Shown: positions 7,478-14,850 of the stretch, in pieces
Numbering within the stretch: position 1 is the stretch's first letter
How the letters are laid out: each line of letters begins with the position of its first letter
From: Methanothrix sp.
GTDB taxonomy: Archaea; Halobacteriota; Methanosarcinia; Methanotrichales; Methanotrichaceae
Assembly (NCBI GenBank): GCA_011620785.1
Contig: WOYM01000033.1
Location: 1,479-32,526 of the forward strand
Reading direction: 5' to 3'
DNA: 31,048 nt
Program-made: the position numbers and the translations under genes
The notes under the pieces: generated by a model
The model's input: the letters and a program-made list of their open reading frames with translations, nothing else
The model's database searches: none
Told to the model about the DNA's origin: nothing

Positions 7478-8107
7478 ATGGATGACTATTTAGCGGGCCT
7501 GGATAGGGCCATGAATAAGATGCCCGCCAACAGAGAGTCCAAGGAGAGGTTTGTGATACCTTCTGCGAAGGTATTCTATGAGGGCAAGACCACCGTCCTT
7601 GAGAACTTTGGGGCTATAGCTGATACTCTGAATCGTGATCCGGAACACCTTATGAAGTATCTTCTCCAGGAGATGGGTACAGCCGGAAAGATCGAGGGAC
7701 AGAGGGGGATCTTTCAGGGAAAGTTTGGCGAGACCGCCATCGCCCGCCAGATAGAATCCTACTTCGAGGAGTATGTCGTCTGCACAGAGTGCAGGCTTCC
7801 AGATACTCATCTCATCAAGAGCGACCGCGTCCTCACCCTCAAGTGCGATGCCTGCGGTGCACATCGGCCGGTGCGCAAGAGAAAGGCAACGACAGCGGTT
7901 CAAAAGGACGTCATCGAGGAGGGAGAGACCTATGAGCTGCGCATCGAGTCTGTGGGCAATAAGGGCGACGGCATAGCCAAGGTCGACAAGTATCTCATCT
8001 TCGTGCCCAGCGCAATAAAAGGCGAGATCGTCCGAGCTAAGATCAAGAAGATCAGCGGAACCCTGGCCTTTGCCGAGGTTGTGGAGAGGAAGGGCAAGGT
8101 GTCCTGA
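7478..8107 (+). CDS. eif2b: Translation initiation factor aIF2 subunit beta with C-terminal TRAM domain
   Basis: 209-aa beta subunit of archaeal initiation factor 2, part of the complex that delivers initiator Met-tRNA to the ribosome. Residues 1-97 are the core fold (MKYLLQEMGTAGKIEGQRGIF). A C4 zinc ribbon uses Cys102, Cys105, Cys123 and Cys126. Residues about 146-206 are a TRAM RNA-binding domain (EEGETYELRIESVGNKGDGIAKVDKY in outline). The TRAM extension is known from methanogen and haloarchaeal aIF2-beta proteins, so it is not a new fusion. AGGT lies about 8 bases before the ATG. The gene follows L10e by 5 bases, suggesting one transcript. Confidence 0.95.
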   Translation: MDDYLAGLDRAMNKMPANRESKERFVIPSAKVFYEGKTTVLENFGAIADTLNRDPEHLMKYLLQEMGTAGKIEGQRGIFQGKFGETAIARQIESYFEEYVVCTECRLPDTHLIKSDRVLTLKCDACGAHRPVRKRKATTAVQKDVIEEGETYELRIESVGNKGDGIAKVDKYLIFVPSAIKGEIVRAKIKKISGTLAFAEVVERKGKVS

Positions 8108-8341
8108 ATGGAGGAGAAGATCAGCCTCACCTTTACAGAAGAGCATAAGTATCAGATGGAGTTTTTCCCTCCTTTGTTCTGGAGGGAGTTTGCAGAAGGT
8201 TATGGTGGTCTTCCCTGGATAGAGATCAGCGACGCGCGAACGGCGATAGTCGCTGCTAACTACTCTTATCTGCTCGATCTCCTGGTTCAGGCCAGGTTGT
8301 ACCGCCTGAGCAGATTGCCATCCGGCTCGCGACCACAGTAG
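8108..8341 (+). CDS. Unknown 77-aa protein
   Basis: I do not recognise this ORF. Its ATG abuts the aIF2-beta stop (TGAATG) and GGTG lies 6 bases upstream, so translational coupling is likely if it is real. The product is about 77 aa, rich in aromatic residues in the middle (YQMEFFPPLFWREFAEGYGG), then LPWIEISDARTAIVAANYSYLLDLLVQARLY. It has no cysteines and no transmembrane segment. It could be a genuine small protein or a remnant of a longer gene. Confidence 0.5.
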   Translation: MEEKISLTFTEEHKYQMEFFPPLFWREFAEGYGGLPWIEISDARTAIVAANYSYLLDLLVQARLYRLSRLPSGSRPQ

Positions 8342-8376
8342 AGAATTACAGTTTACAGGTTTCGGATCGATTGGTT

Positions 8377-9129
8377 ATGTCTGAGCCAGCAGCATCTTTA
8401 AAGGGTTATCTGATCCGTGGCCTGCCGATTATAAAAGAAGGAGACGATATCCCAACGTTTATCCAGTCCCTCTTTGAGATCGAGGACGGGGATGTCATCT
8501 GCCTTGCCAGCACCATCGTGGCCAAATCAGAAGGCAGGATGAGGCATCTGGATGACTACCAACCAAGCAGCCACGCCATAGAGGCCGCCCGCGATCTGGG
8601 AAAGGACCCCAGATTTGTGCAGGCGGTTTTTGAAGAATCCAGCGATATATTGATCGAGCGACCATTTCTCTTGACTGTGACCCACTTTGGCCATATCGGC
8701 GTTAATGCCGGGATTGATCAGTCCAATGTGGGTGATGAAATGATACTGCTGCTGCCGATAGATCCCTGCAGCAGCGCCCAGAGGCTGCGTCAGGCTCTCG
8801 GCAGGGATTGTGCCGTCATAATCACCGATACCTGTGGCCGTCCATTCCGCAATGGCGTTGCCGGTGTGGCTGTTGGCTGGTCGGGCATCGCTGCTCTGCG
8901 AGACTGGCGCGGTGAGCTCGACATACATGGAAGAGCACTCAGTATCACCCAGGAGGCGATTGCGGATGAGATCGCTGCTGCTGCCAATCTATTGATGGGT
9001 GAGGCTGGGGATCTGACCCCTGCAGTGGTCTTCCGAGGGCTGAAGTATCCCCGCTCTGGAGATGATCTCTTCAGGGCAAAGGAGAAAGACATAATCCGGT
9101 CCCGAATATGCTGCAATCGATCCATGTGA
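8377..9129 (+). CDS. cofE: Coenzyme F420:L-glutamate ligase
   Basis: GTP-dependent enzyme that adds the gamma-linked glutamates to F420-0, giving the mature deazaflavin hydride carrier of methanogenesis. Family features are GDVICLASTIVAKSEGR near the N-terminus, GHIGVNAGIDQSNVG, the metal/GTP-binding DTCGRPFRNG, and ALSITQEAIADEIAAAANLLMGEA near the C-terminus. Its 250 aa fit the archaeal stand-alone enzyme. ATG 8377 is chosen; a TTG two codons earlier (8371) is possible and neither has a strong SD. The 3' end overlaps cofC by 22 bases, so the two F420 genes are translationally coupled. Confidence 0.96.
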   Translation: MSEPAASLKGYLIRGLPIIKEGDDIPTFIQSLFEIEDGDVICLASTIVAKSEGRMRHLDDYQPSSHAIEAARDLGKDPRFVQAVFEESSDILIERPFLLTVTHFGHIGVNAGIDQSNVGDEMILLLPIDPCSSAQRLRQALGRDCAVIITDTCGRPFRNGVAGVAVGWSGIAALRDWRGELDIHGRALSITQEAIADEIAAAANLLMGEAGDLTPAVVFRGLKYPRSGDDLFRAKEKDIIRSRICCNRSM

Positions 9130-9770
9130 TCATTCCCTTCAAAGCCCGGGAAGGAAAGAGCAGGCTTTCATCAGTTCTCAAGCCGGCAGAGCGGAGGCTC
9201 TTTGCATTTGCCATGCTCAGGGATGTTCTGGCGGCGGTCTTTGGCCAGGGAAGAACGACCATCCTCTCCACGCAAGAGTTCAGAGCTGAGGAGTTGGGCA
9301 TAGATGTCGAGATTCTGCAGTCGGAGCTGGAGCTGAACGATGCACTCAACTCCCTGATATCACATCAAGCCGACCTCGACTGGCCAGCGGATATTCTCAT
9401 TGTAATGGCCGATCTGCCCCTCTTGAGAGAGAAAGAAATAAGAGGGATTCTCAGCTGCCAAGAAGATGTGGTCCTCTGTCCGGGACGGGGAGGAGGGACA
9501 AATATGATCCTCATTCGCAGCCCGAAATTCCGGACATGCTATCATGGCCTGAGCTTTCCTGAGCATATGGCCTACGCTCGAAGGGCATGCCTGAATTTTT
9601 CAGTCTTCGAATCCTTCCGAGCAGGTTGCGATATAGACGAGCCGCAAGACCTGGCGGAGGTGCTGCTGCATAGTGATGGAGAGGCAAAAAAGGCTCTGGA
9701 GATGATGGGCTTTTCTCTTTCCGAGAGCGGGCGGTCAATTATTGAGCGCCACTACCAGAAGGCGATCTGA
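9108..9770 (+). CDS. cofC: 2-phospho-L-lactate guanylyltransferase
   Basis: 220-aa nucleotidyltransferase that activates 2-phospholactate with GTP to lactyl-2-diphosphoguanosine, the substrate of CofD in F420 synthesis. The N-terminal VIIPFKAREGKSRLSSVL nucleotide-binding loop, VMADLPLL (the metal-binding D-x-P motif), GRGGGTNMIL and CDIDEPQDLAEVL match the family. It starts inside the end of cofE. CofD and CofGH are not present here. Confidence 0.95.
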   Translation: MLQSIHVIIPFKAREGKSRLSSVLKPAERRLFAFAMLRDVLAAVFGQGRTTILSTQEFRAEELGIDVEILQSELELNDALNSLISHQADLDWPADILIVMADLPLLREKEIRGILSCQEDVVLCPGRGGGTNMILIRSPKFRTCYHGLSFPEHMAYARRACLNFSVFESFRAGCDIDEPQDLAEVLLHSDGEAKKALEMMGFSLSESGRSIIERHYQKAI

Positions 9771-9773
9771 TCG

Positions 9774-9780
9774 AAAAAAA
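9774..9780 (-). terminator. Oligo-T terminator of the MC1 gene
   Basis: Seven T on the minus strand, about 14 bases after the MC1 stop codon. It also lies just past the convergent cofC stop. Confidence 0.4.
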
Positions 9781-9793
9781 TGAGTCTGGACCA

Positions 9794-10066
9794 TCAGATC
9801 TCGTCGAGCTTCTCCACGCCGATCTTCTTTACCTTTGGCTTCCAGATCTCATTGGGCATCCATGCCGGCGCGCCCTTTGGTTTCTTTACCTTAACCCTCT
9901 CCCCCGCAAATATATGGACTTTCTTAGTTCCCCTCTCTCTGAGCCTTATATCCTTATGACCTCTGTTGGCTGCTTTTAAGGCTGCTTGTCTGGGCTGCTT
10001 TCCCGTAAAAACCCCGATCTCGTTGCCCTTCTTGTCCCTGAGGGCGAAATTTCTAGTCTCGGCCAT
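9794..10066 (-). CDS. Non-histone chromosomal protein MC1
   Basis: 90-aa basic DNA-binding and DNA-bending protein typical of Methanosarcinales and halophiles. MAETRNFALRDKKGNEIGVF, the QPRQAALKAANRG helix and KKVHIFAGERVKVKKPKGAPAWMP are strongly MC1-like, and the length is close to the family's usual 93. The ATG at 10066 is set by GGAGG five bases upstream. The longer frame to 10108 would include that ribosome site in the coding region. It binds DNA non-specifically with a preference for bent sites, which is family knowledge. Confidence 0.95.
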   Translation of the reverse strand: MAETRNFALRDKKGNEIGVFTGKQPRQAALKAANRGHKDIRLRERGTKKVHIFAGERVKVKKPKGAPAWMPNEIWKPKVKKIGVEKLDEI

Positions 10067-10096
10067 GATATCCTCCATTTTCCAGCTAATCGGACT

Positions 10097-10106
10097 CTTA
10101 TTTATC
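10097..10106 (-). promoter_or_regulatory. TATA box for MC1
   Basis: GATAAATAAG on the minus strand lies about 36 bases before the MC1 ATG, which fits a transcript start near 10077 and a short leader with GGAGG. A second AT-rich stretch lies at 10127-10139. Confidence 0.45.
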
Positions 10107-10190
10107 AATCGTTTTGCCCAATACCATTATATTAATTTTATCCATATGGCATAAAAAACGGCCGGATTTTTAATGAATAAGGGATTGCGG

Positions 10191-10254
10191 CTGCAGAGCA
10201 TAATTCCCATCCATAAACGATAATATGATAGCATTAGGCACTGTGGCTCTGCAG
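10191..10254. repeat. Perfect 9-bp inverted repeat in the MC1/UPF0280 spacer
   Basis: CTGCAGAGC (10191-10199) and GCTCTGCAG (10246-10254) form a perfect 9-bp inverted repeat with a 46-base loop. A smaller hairpin GGCTC/GAGCC (10245-10259) overlaps the right arm. The 267-base spacer 10067-10333 otherwise holds only the MC1 promoter. No T-run follows, so a terminator is not supported; a structured RNA or a protein site is possible. Confidence 0.3.
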
Positions 10255-10333
10255 GAGCCCCTCTTGCCCGCCCATAATCATCGCGGCGGATATGCCCGCT
10301 CTGCCCCGAGTGAGCGCTCTTCGCTGAATTATC

Positions 10334-11056
10334 TCATCCTTTTGTAATCCTCTCCTCGCTAACATGAGCGCGCAGCAATGGGGGCAGTTCCCCCCATAGC
10401 GCCATCTCCTGTCCCCTGATCACAAGTGCGCCGGTTATCCCCGGCCGTTCGATGGCAGAAAAGCACTCCTTCAGCGATCCCGTTGACTGCACAGAATTAC
10501 CCAGGGCAGTGGCAGCAGCATCCGCTAAAGCCAGATTATCCGATATGACGGTGGCTGCATCGGCACAGCCGAAGGATATGGATGGGCCCACCGTTCCCGA
10601 GCTGGTGCAGATGCCAAAAGGCTTATTGCGAGCAGGGATCTGGAAGGCAAGATCCCGAATAGAAGAGCTTCCGGCGTATATTCCCACCAGTATGGGCCTG
10701 TCGTTTAGGATGCAGACATCTCCCCCGTTATCGACAATGGCATAAGTCGCTTGGGCATCGATCATCGCCTGCACAGCAAAACCGGCAATTGCGCCTGCTA
10801 CACAGGCCATGGGACCGACGCCAATGATAGCGCTGGATTCGATCATTTGCCTGACGATATCCGGTGCATCATTCGCTTGAAGATCATAAGGCTCTAAGGT
10901 GATGCGGAAGAAGGGATCGTTCTCTATGAACTCCTCTAGATAGCAGCGCTGCTCGGCAATCGATGCCCTGGCGGCATCTATATGCCCCTTCTCCCGAGCA
11001 GAGATGGTGACTATCGTCTCCTTGAGGCGAAAGTGCTCATGCAAGATCTCCGTCAT
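10334..11056 (-). CDS. UPF0280 family protein (ApbE-like fold)
   Basis: 240-aa member of UPF0280, conserved in methanogens but without an established reaction. Conserved segments visible are FRLKETIVTISA, GVGPMACVAGAIAGFAVQAM, AIVDNGGDVCI, GICTSSGTVGPSISFGCADA and ALADAAATALGNSV. The pattern of an Asn-Gly-Gly-Asp turn and a late Ala-Asp-Ala-x-x-Thr-Ala helix is shared with ApbE-type flavin transferases, so a fold relation is plausible. ATG 11056 is preferred, with AGGA/AGGAG upstream and an N-terminus that fits the family; ATG 11089 would overlap hflX by 14 bases. It is the last gene of the srp19-hflX run. Confidence 0.85.
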   Translation of the reverse strand: MTEILHEHFRLKETIVTISAREKGHIDAARASIAEQRCYLEEFIENDPFFRITLEPYDLQANDAPDIVRQMIESSAIIGVGPMACVAGAIAGFAVQAMIDAQATYAIVDNGGDVCILNDRPILVGIYAGSSSIRDLAFQIPARNKPFGICTSSGTVGPSISFGCADAATVISDNLALADAAATALGNSVQSTGSLKECFSAIERPGITGALVIRGQEMALWGELPPLLRAHVSEERITKG

Positions 11057-11075
11057 TGCTCCTGATCCTATGGCA

Positions 11076-12320
11076 CTATGCTTTTCCATCCTCTACTGTC
11101 TTGCTGAGCCGGGCCACGTCCTCGGCCCTCCCCCGCAGGCTCAAGACCAGCTCATCCTCATAGCTCACATCCAGAAGCTCAGCCGTCCCATAGAGACGGG
11201 ACAGCTCTCCAAAGCTCCGGGAGGTATACGGGAGCCTGATTTGATATTCCTTTAATGGTGGCAGGTGCTGATAGATGCATTCCTTGAGGCTCTCTTGACC
11301 CTGAGAGGAATGTGCCGAGACCATAACCGGATTGGGAGCCAAATCCTTTATCTGATCAAACCTCATCCTGGCATCGAATTCATCCAATCTGTCCATCTTG
11401 TTCAAAACGGTGATCATGGGCGCAGTCACCTGGCAGTCCCAGAGGGCCTTGTGAGATGCTACCAGCTTACGCCTGAGAAGCTCCAAAGGATCGCTCAGGT
11501 CGGCAACCAAAAGGACCAGATCCGCCTGTGCGATCTCGGAAAGGGTGGATTGGAAGGCTTTGATCAGGAAGTGGGGCAGATCATCGATAAATCCCACTGT
11601 ATCGGTAAGCATGGCCCGGCGGCCATTGATCTCAAGAGCCCTGGTGGTGGGAGAGAGGGTGGTGAAAGGCTGATCCTGGGCATTGACCACAGAGCCCGTG
11701 AGGGTGTTGAGCAGGGTGCTCTTGCCAGCATTGGTGTATCCGGCCAGGGCGATGAGGTCAAAGCCCAGTTCTCTGCGTCTCTTTCTCCTTCCCTCGCCCA
11801 TTGCCTCCACCTCTTTGAGCTCCCCCCTGATCTTTGCCATCCTTCCCCGGATGTCGTGGTACATCGACTGCTCATAAGCACCTGCACCGCGGAATCCTGG
11901 CTGCTCACCCCGCTTCTTAAGGGCAAGCTCGCTTCTCACCTGAGGAGCATCATAGCTCAGACGGGCCAGCTCCACCTGCAGCTTGGCCTCCCTGGTGGAA
12001 GCCCGGGAGGCAAAGATCTCGAGGATCAGATTGAACCGGTCCAGGACCTGGACCGGAAACTCGCTACGAATGTTGAATACCTGGGTGGGACTGAGCGGAT
12101 TGTAGAAGATGAGCTTTTTTGGATGGCAGGATAGGGCCTCCTCTATCTTTCCCCTGCCGATTTGAAAACGGTGGTCCCTCTCTCGGCGCTGCTTTATCTC
12201 TTGCAGGACTCGATAGCCGGCAGCGTTTGCCAGGCCCCTGAGCTCTATCATCCTGTAGGGATCCTCGGGATTGGCCGGATTCTCCCTCATGAGAAGAACG
12301 GCTGTCTTGTCATTATCCAT
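11076..12320 (-). CDS. hflX: Ribosome-associated GTPase HflX
   Basis: 414-aa translational GTPase of the HflX family, which binds the large ribosomal subunit and can split stalled ribosomes. Residues about 25-110 are the N-terminal HflX domain (IGRGKIEEAL...NPLSPTQVFN), residues about 110-185 are a coiled-coil linker, and the G domain follows: GYTNAGKS at 194-201, TTLSPTTR switch I, DTVGF at 240-244 and NKMD near 307-310. A C-terminal extension ends the protein. The start is ATG 12320, directly after an in-frame TTG. It lies between DUF2209 and UPF0280. Confidence 0.95.
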   Translation of the reverse strand: MDNDKTAVLLMRENPANPEDPYRMIELRGLANAAGYRVLQEIKQRRERDHRFQIGRGKIEEALSCHPKKLIFYNPLSPTQVFNIRSEFPVQVLDRFNLILEIFASRASTREAKLQVELARLSYDAPQVRSELALKKRGEQPGFRGAGAYEQSMYHDIRGRMAKIRGELKEVEAMGEGRRKRRRELGFDLIALAGYTNAGKSTLLNTLTGSVVNAQDQPFTTLSPTTRALEINGRRAMLTDTVGFIDDLPHFLIKAFQSTLSEIAQADLVLLVADLSDPLELLRRKLVASHKALWDCQVTAPMITVLNKMDRLDEFDARMRFDQIKDLAPNPVMVSAHSSQGQESLKECIYQHLPPLKEYQIRLPYTSRSFGELSRLYGTAELLDVSYEDELVLSLRGRAEDVARLSKTVEDGKA

Positions 12321-12340
12321 CAATTATCATTCTTCCTTGA

Positions 12341-12718
12341 TTATTCATCACCAGGTTCAACGATAAGCCTTCGACCGGCCAGAGATATATGATGAGCCAA
12401 CTCAATGGCGGTCCTTTCTGCTATCGTCTCAGGATACTTGAAATCCCTTCCGAGGATGCTCTGTGCCCTCCAGACCTCCAGGTTGTATAAGTCCCCCTGC
12501 TCAGCCACAATAGTTCCCGGGAGGCATAAGCAGGCATCGCTTATCAGGTCGGCAATAACATTGAGGTCCAGAGCCGCAGCGATGCGGGGTACGAGCCTGA
12601 CCGAATGGACCTTCTCAATAAAATTGGGTGATACCCGGGCGGATAGGACGGCACATACCATCTTATACCTGCCCTTTACAGAATGCCGGCCCGATATGTC
12701 AATCGCTACGATGTCTAT
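12341..12718 (-). CDS. DUF2209 protein with only an ATA at the expected start
   Basis: Archaeal DUF2209-family protein, function unknown. The clear core is EQGDLYNLEVW...GRDFKYPETIAERTAIELAHHIS. The first ATG in frame is at 12661, but the frame stays open upstream and reads DIVAIDISGRHSVKGRYK, which looks like the conserved family N-terminus (an 'AIDxSG' strand). In that frame a TAG (12721-12719) directly precedes the codon ATA at 12718, and no ATG, GTG or TTG lies between 12718 and 12661. AGGGG at 12731-12727 lies 8 bases before the ATA. Either an ATA start is used, or the start was lost and a shorter protein is made from ATG 12661, which has its own weak AGGT five bases upstream. I give the longer span because the coding signal continues. 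Confidence 0.75.
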   Translation of the reverse strand: MDIVAIDISGRHSVKGRYKMVCAVLSARVSPNFIEKVHSVRLVPRIAAALDLNVIADLISDACLCLPGTIVAEQGDLYNLEVWRAQSILGRDFKYPETIAERTAIELAHHISLAGRRLIVEPGDE

Positions 12719-12762
12719 CTATTCAACCCCTGGTAGATGCCAGAATCCACTCAATAATGGTC

Positions 12763-13395
12763 TCATCTTATAATGGCATGATGCATGACGATCTCCCTGG
12801 CCTCTTCAAGAGTCAGTCCTGCGCCAAATGCAATCTGAATTGCCCTTTCGCTATCGATGAGATCTTCGGGAGCATGGGCGTCAGTGTCCACCACCATCTT
12901 CGCCCCGGCCTGAATTGCCATCTGCACCACATGGCCGTTGGTTATGTTATGGCCGGAGCGTGAGGTTATCTCCAGACAGATATCGTTGTCCCTGGCCATC
13001 TCCGCCTCCTCCAGGGTGATGAACCCAGGATGGGCAAGGATATCCACACCTGCCTCCAGAGCCGCCCGGTTGGTGCCAGGACGGACGGGCTCCACAGGAG
13101 ATTCCCCGTGGACTACCACGATCTCCGCGCCCAGGTTTCGGGCCAGATCCGCTAGCTGCGCTATCTTCTGTGGCGGCACATGAGTCAGCTCCACCCCGGG
13201 AAGAATCCTGATATCCAGTATGCCTTCCAGATACTTGGCCTTGGAGACGCAGCTTATGATGTGCTCTATATTGGTATAGTCAACATGATCGGTTATACCA
13301 ATGGCGGTATAGCCCAAGACCTCTGCCCGGCGCACCAGCTCGCTGGGTATGAGCTCGCCATCACTGAAGGTTGTATGGGTATGCAGATCTATCAT
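12763..13395 (-). CDS. PHP-domain phosphoesterase, histidinol-phosphatase-like
   Basis: 210-aa metal-dependent hydrolase of the PHP superfamily. Metal ligands are visible in order: HTH near residue 5 (MIDLHTHTTFSDGE), ITDHVD, GVELTH, VVHGESP, ILAHPG, and DTDAHAP near the C-terminus. The size and motif set fit archaeal PHP proteins often annotated as histidinol phosphatase, but a specific substrate cannot be read from sequence and no his genes are nearby. It follows srp19 by 9 bases, so the two are probably co-transcribed. Confidence 0.9.
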   Translation of the reverse strand: MIDLHTHTTFSDGELIPSELVRRAEVLGYTAIGITDHVDYTNIEHIISCVSKAKYLEGILDIRILPGVELTHVPPQKIAQLADLARNLGAEIVVVHGESPVEPVRPGTNRAALEAGVDILAHPGFITLEEAEMARDNDICLEITSRSGHNITNGHVVQMAIQAGAKMVVDTDAHAPEDLIDSERAIQIAFGAGLTLEEAREIVMHHAIIR

Positions 13396-13404
13396 ATAAA
13401 CCGC

Positions 13405-13719
13405 TCAACCTCGCTTGCCCGTGGCCTGCTTTTTATATTTCATCTTTAGGGATCCTGCGATCTTCTTCAATGTAGCGGATTTGGAGCCCTTCTTCGCCAC
13501 CAATATTCGGCCTGCTGCCTCTGGCTTGTGCCAGGTTTTAGGATGCTTTTTCTCCCTCTCGATCTCCGGCTTCAGCCCGGATTTAATGGATGCCGTTATG
13601 ATCATATCCAGGTTGGGCTCATTTATGGCGTACTCTCTGGAGACCATTCTGCCCTCATCACGGGAACGGGCGGCATCGAAATATATCGGCCAGATCACAA
13701 TTTTGCTCTTGTCAGGCAT
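13405..13719 (-). CDS. srp19: Signal recognition particle 19 kDa protein
   Basis: 104-aa SRP RNA-binding protein that helps SRP54 assemble on 7S RNA. KIVIWPIYFDAARSRDEGRMVSREYAI is the typical N-terminal half, and the Lys-rich tail (SLKMKYKKQATGKRG) is usual for the family. ATG 13719 has GGAGG three bases upstream, somewhat tight. A longer frame to 13782 would add 21 basic residues not seen in the family. It heads the minus-strand run and is divergent from nifB. Confidence 0.93.
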   Translation of the reverse strand: MPDKSKIVIWPIYFDAARSRDEGRMVSREYAINEPNLDMIITASIKSGLKPEIEREKKHPKTWHKPEAAGRILVAKKGSKSATLKKIAGSLKMKYKKQATGKRG

Positions 13720-13836
13720 ATACCTCCTGCCTTCTCTCGCCTCCTTAAAGTATCTTTGTCTAACTTCACCTCTGGCACGCAAGTCTTTTAGCCATGCGAA
13801 AGGATACTAAGAGCAATACAATCGTGGAGTTCGATC

Positions 13837-14745
13837 ATGAGTGAAGAGAGTTATCCCGTTGCCAATGTAAGAGGACAGGAGGTCCCCTACGACCCGGAGC
13901 AGCTGAGGAGGATATCAGAGCATCCCTGTTTCAGCGAGAAGGCCTGTCACAGCTTTGGCAGGATGCATCTGGCCGTGGCCCCAAAATGCAATATCCAGTG
14001 CAAATACTGTATCCGGGACTTCGACTGCGTGAACGAGTCCCGCCCCGGGGTCACCAGCCAGGTTTTAAAGCCCAAGGAGGCCCTGGAAAGGGTCGATCAG
14101 GTGCTGGAGAAGTACCACTACATCAAGGTGGTCGCTGTGGCAGGCCCTGGTGAGCCTCTGTTCAATGAGGAGACCTTCGAGACCCTGCGCCTGGTGGGTG
14201 AGAAGTATCCCAACATCATTCTCTGCATCAGCACCAACGGGATGCTGCTGCCCGATAAGATCCAGGAGCTGGATCGCCTGGGCGTATGCAATATAACCGT
14301 TACCATGAATGCCATCGATCCCCAGATCGGCCAGCATATCTATGACTATGTCACATATGAGGGCAAGAGATATGAGGGCCTGGAAGCGGCGACGCTCTTA
14401 TGCAATCAGCAGCTCAAGGGGATTGAAGAAGCAGTGAGGCTGAAGAAGATCGTCAAAGTCAATACGGTTATCATTCCAGGGATAAATGATTTGCATATCA
14501 TCGATATCGCCCACAAAATCAAGTCCATGGGAGTATTCATCCATAATGTCATGCCCCTCATCCCCCAGTACAAGTTCGCTCATATCAAGCCCCCATCGCC
14601 GGAGGAAAAGAGAAAGATCCAGGATGAGCTGGGGAAGATCATCAAGCAGATGAGGCACTGCCGGCAGTGCCGCTCGGATGCTATTGGAAAGCTCGGATGC
14701 GATGTGCAACAGGAGTTCGAGAGCAGGACGAAGGAGCAGGCCTGA
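13837..14745 (+). CDS. nifB: Nitrogenase cofactor biosynthesis radical SAM protein NifB
   Basis: 302-aa radical SAM enzyme that fuses [4Fe-4S] units and inserts carbide to make NifB-co, the core of the nitrogenase cofactor. The SAM cluster motif CNIQCKYC uses Cys51, Cys55 and Cys58. DFDCVNESRPGVTSQVL, VAGPGEPL, STNGMLLP and the C-terminal CRQCRSDAIGKLGCD (further cluster ligands) are NifB marks. No NifX-like domain follows, as in other archaeal NifBs. GGAG lies 8 bases before the ATG. No nifHDKEN gene is adjacent. nifB also occurs in methanogens that do not fix nitrogen, so diazotrophy cannot be concluded from this gene. Confidence 0.94.
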   Translation: MSEESYPVANVRGQEVPYDPEQLRRISEHPCFSEKACHSFGRMHLAVAPKCNIQCKYCIRDFDCVNESRPGVTSQVLKPKEALERVDQVLEKYHYIKVVAVAGPGEPLFNEETFETLRLVGEKYPNIILCISTNGMLLPDKIQELDRLGVCNITVTMNAIDPQIGQHIYDYVTYEGKRYEGLEAATLLCNQQLKGIEEAVRLKKIVKVNTVIIPGINDLHIIDIAHKIKSMGVFIHNVMPLIPQYKFAHIKPPSPEEKRKIQDELGKIIKQMRHCRQCRSDAIGKLGCDVQQEFESRTKEQA

Positions 14746-14800
14746 CGAAATCCGCTTCATGCCCTGATGATCAAACCATCGATCTTCTTATCAGGCTGAT

Positions 14801-14850
14801 GAAAAAAGCATGCTTGAGGCACCCTGGCACGCCTCAGCATGTTATATTTT
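14801..14850. terminator. Bidirectional hairpin terminator between nifB and the convergent small gene
   Basis: CATGCTTGAGGC (14809-14820) pairs with GCCTCAGCATG (14831-14841) with one bulged base and a 10-base loop. On the + strand the stem is followed by TTATATTTT. On the - strand it is followed by CTTTTTTC (14801-14808 complement). Both sides therefore look like a stem plus U-rich tract. Confidence 0.65.

Noticed and set aside
7478..8107. aIF2-beta plus TRAM as a novel fusion.
   Set aside because: This architecture is already known in methanogens and related archaea.
10234..10365. 43-codon minus-strand ORF overlapping the 3' end of the UPF0280 gene (starts MLARRGLQKDEIIQRRALTR).
   Set aside because: No ribosome site, no family recognised, and it overlaps a real gene by 32 bases. 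It may be chance, although the frame reads smoothly; conservation would have to decide.
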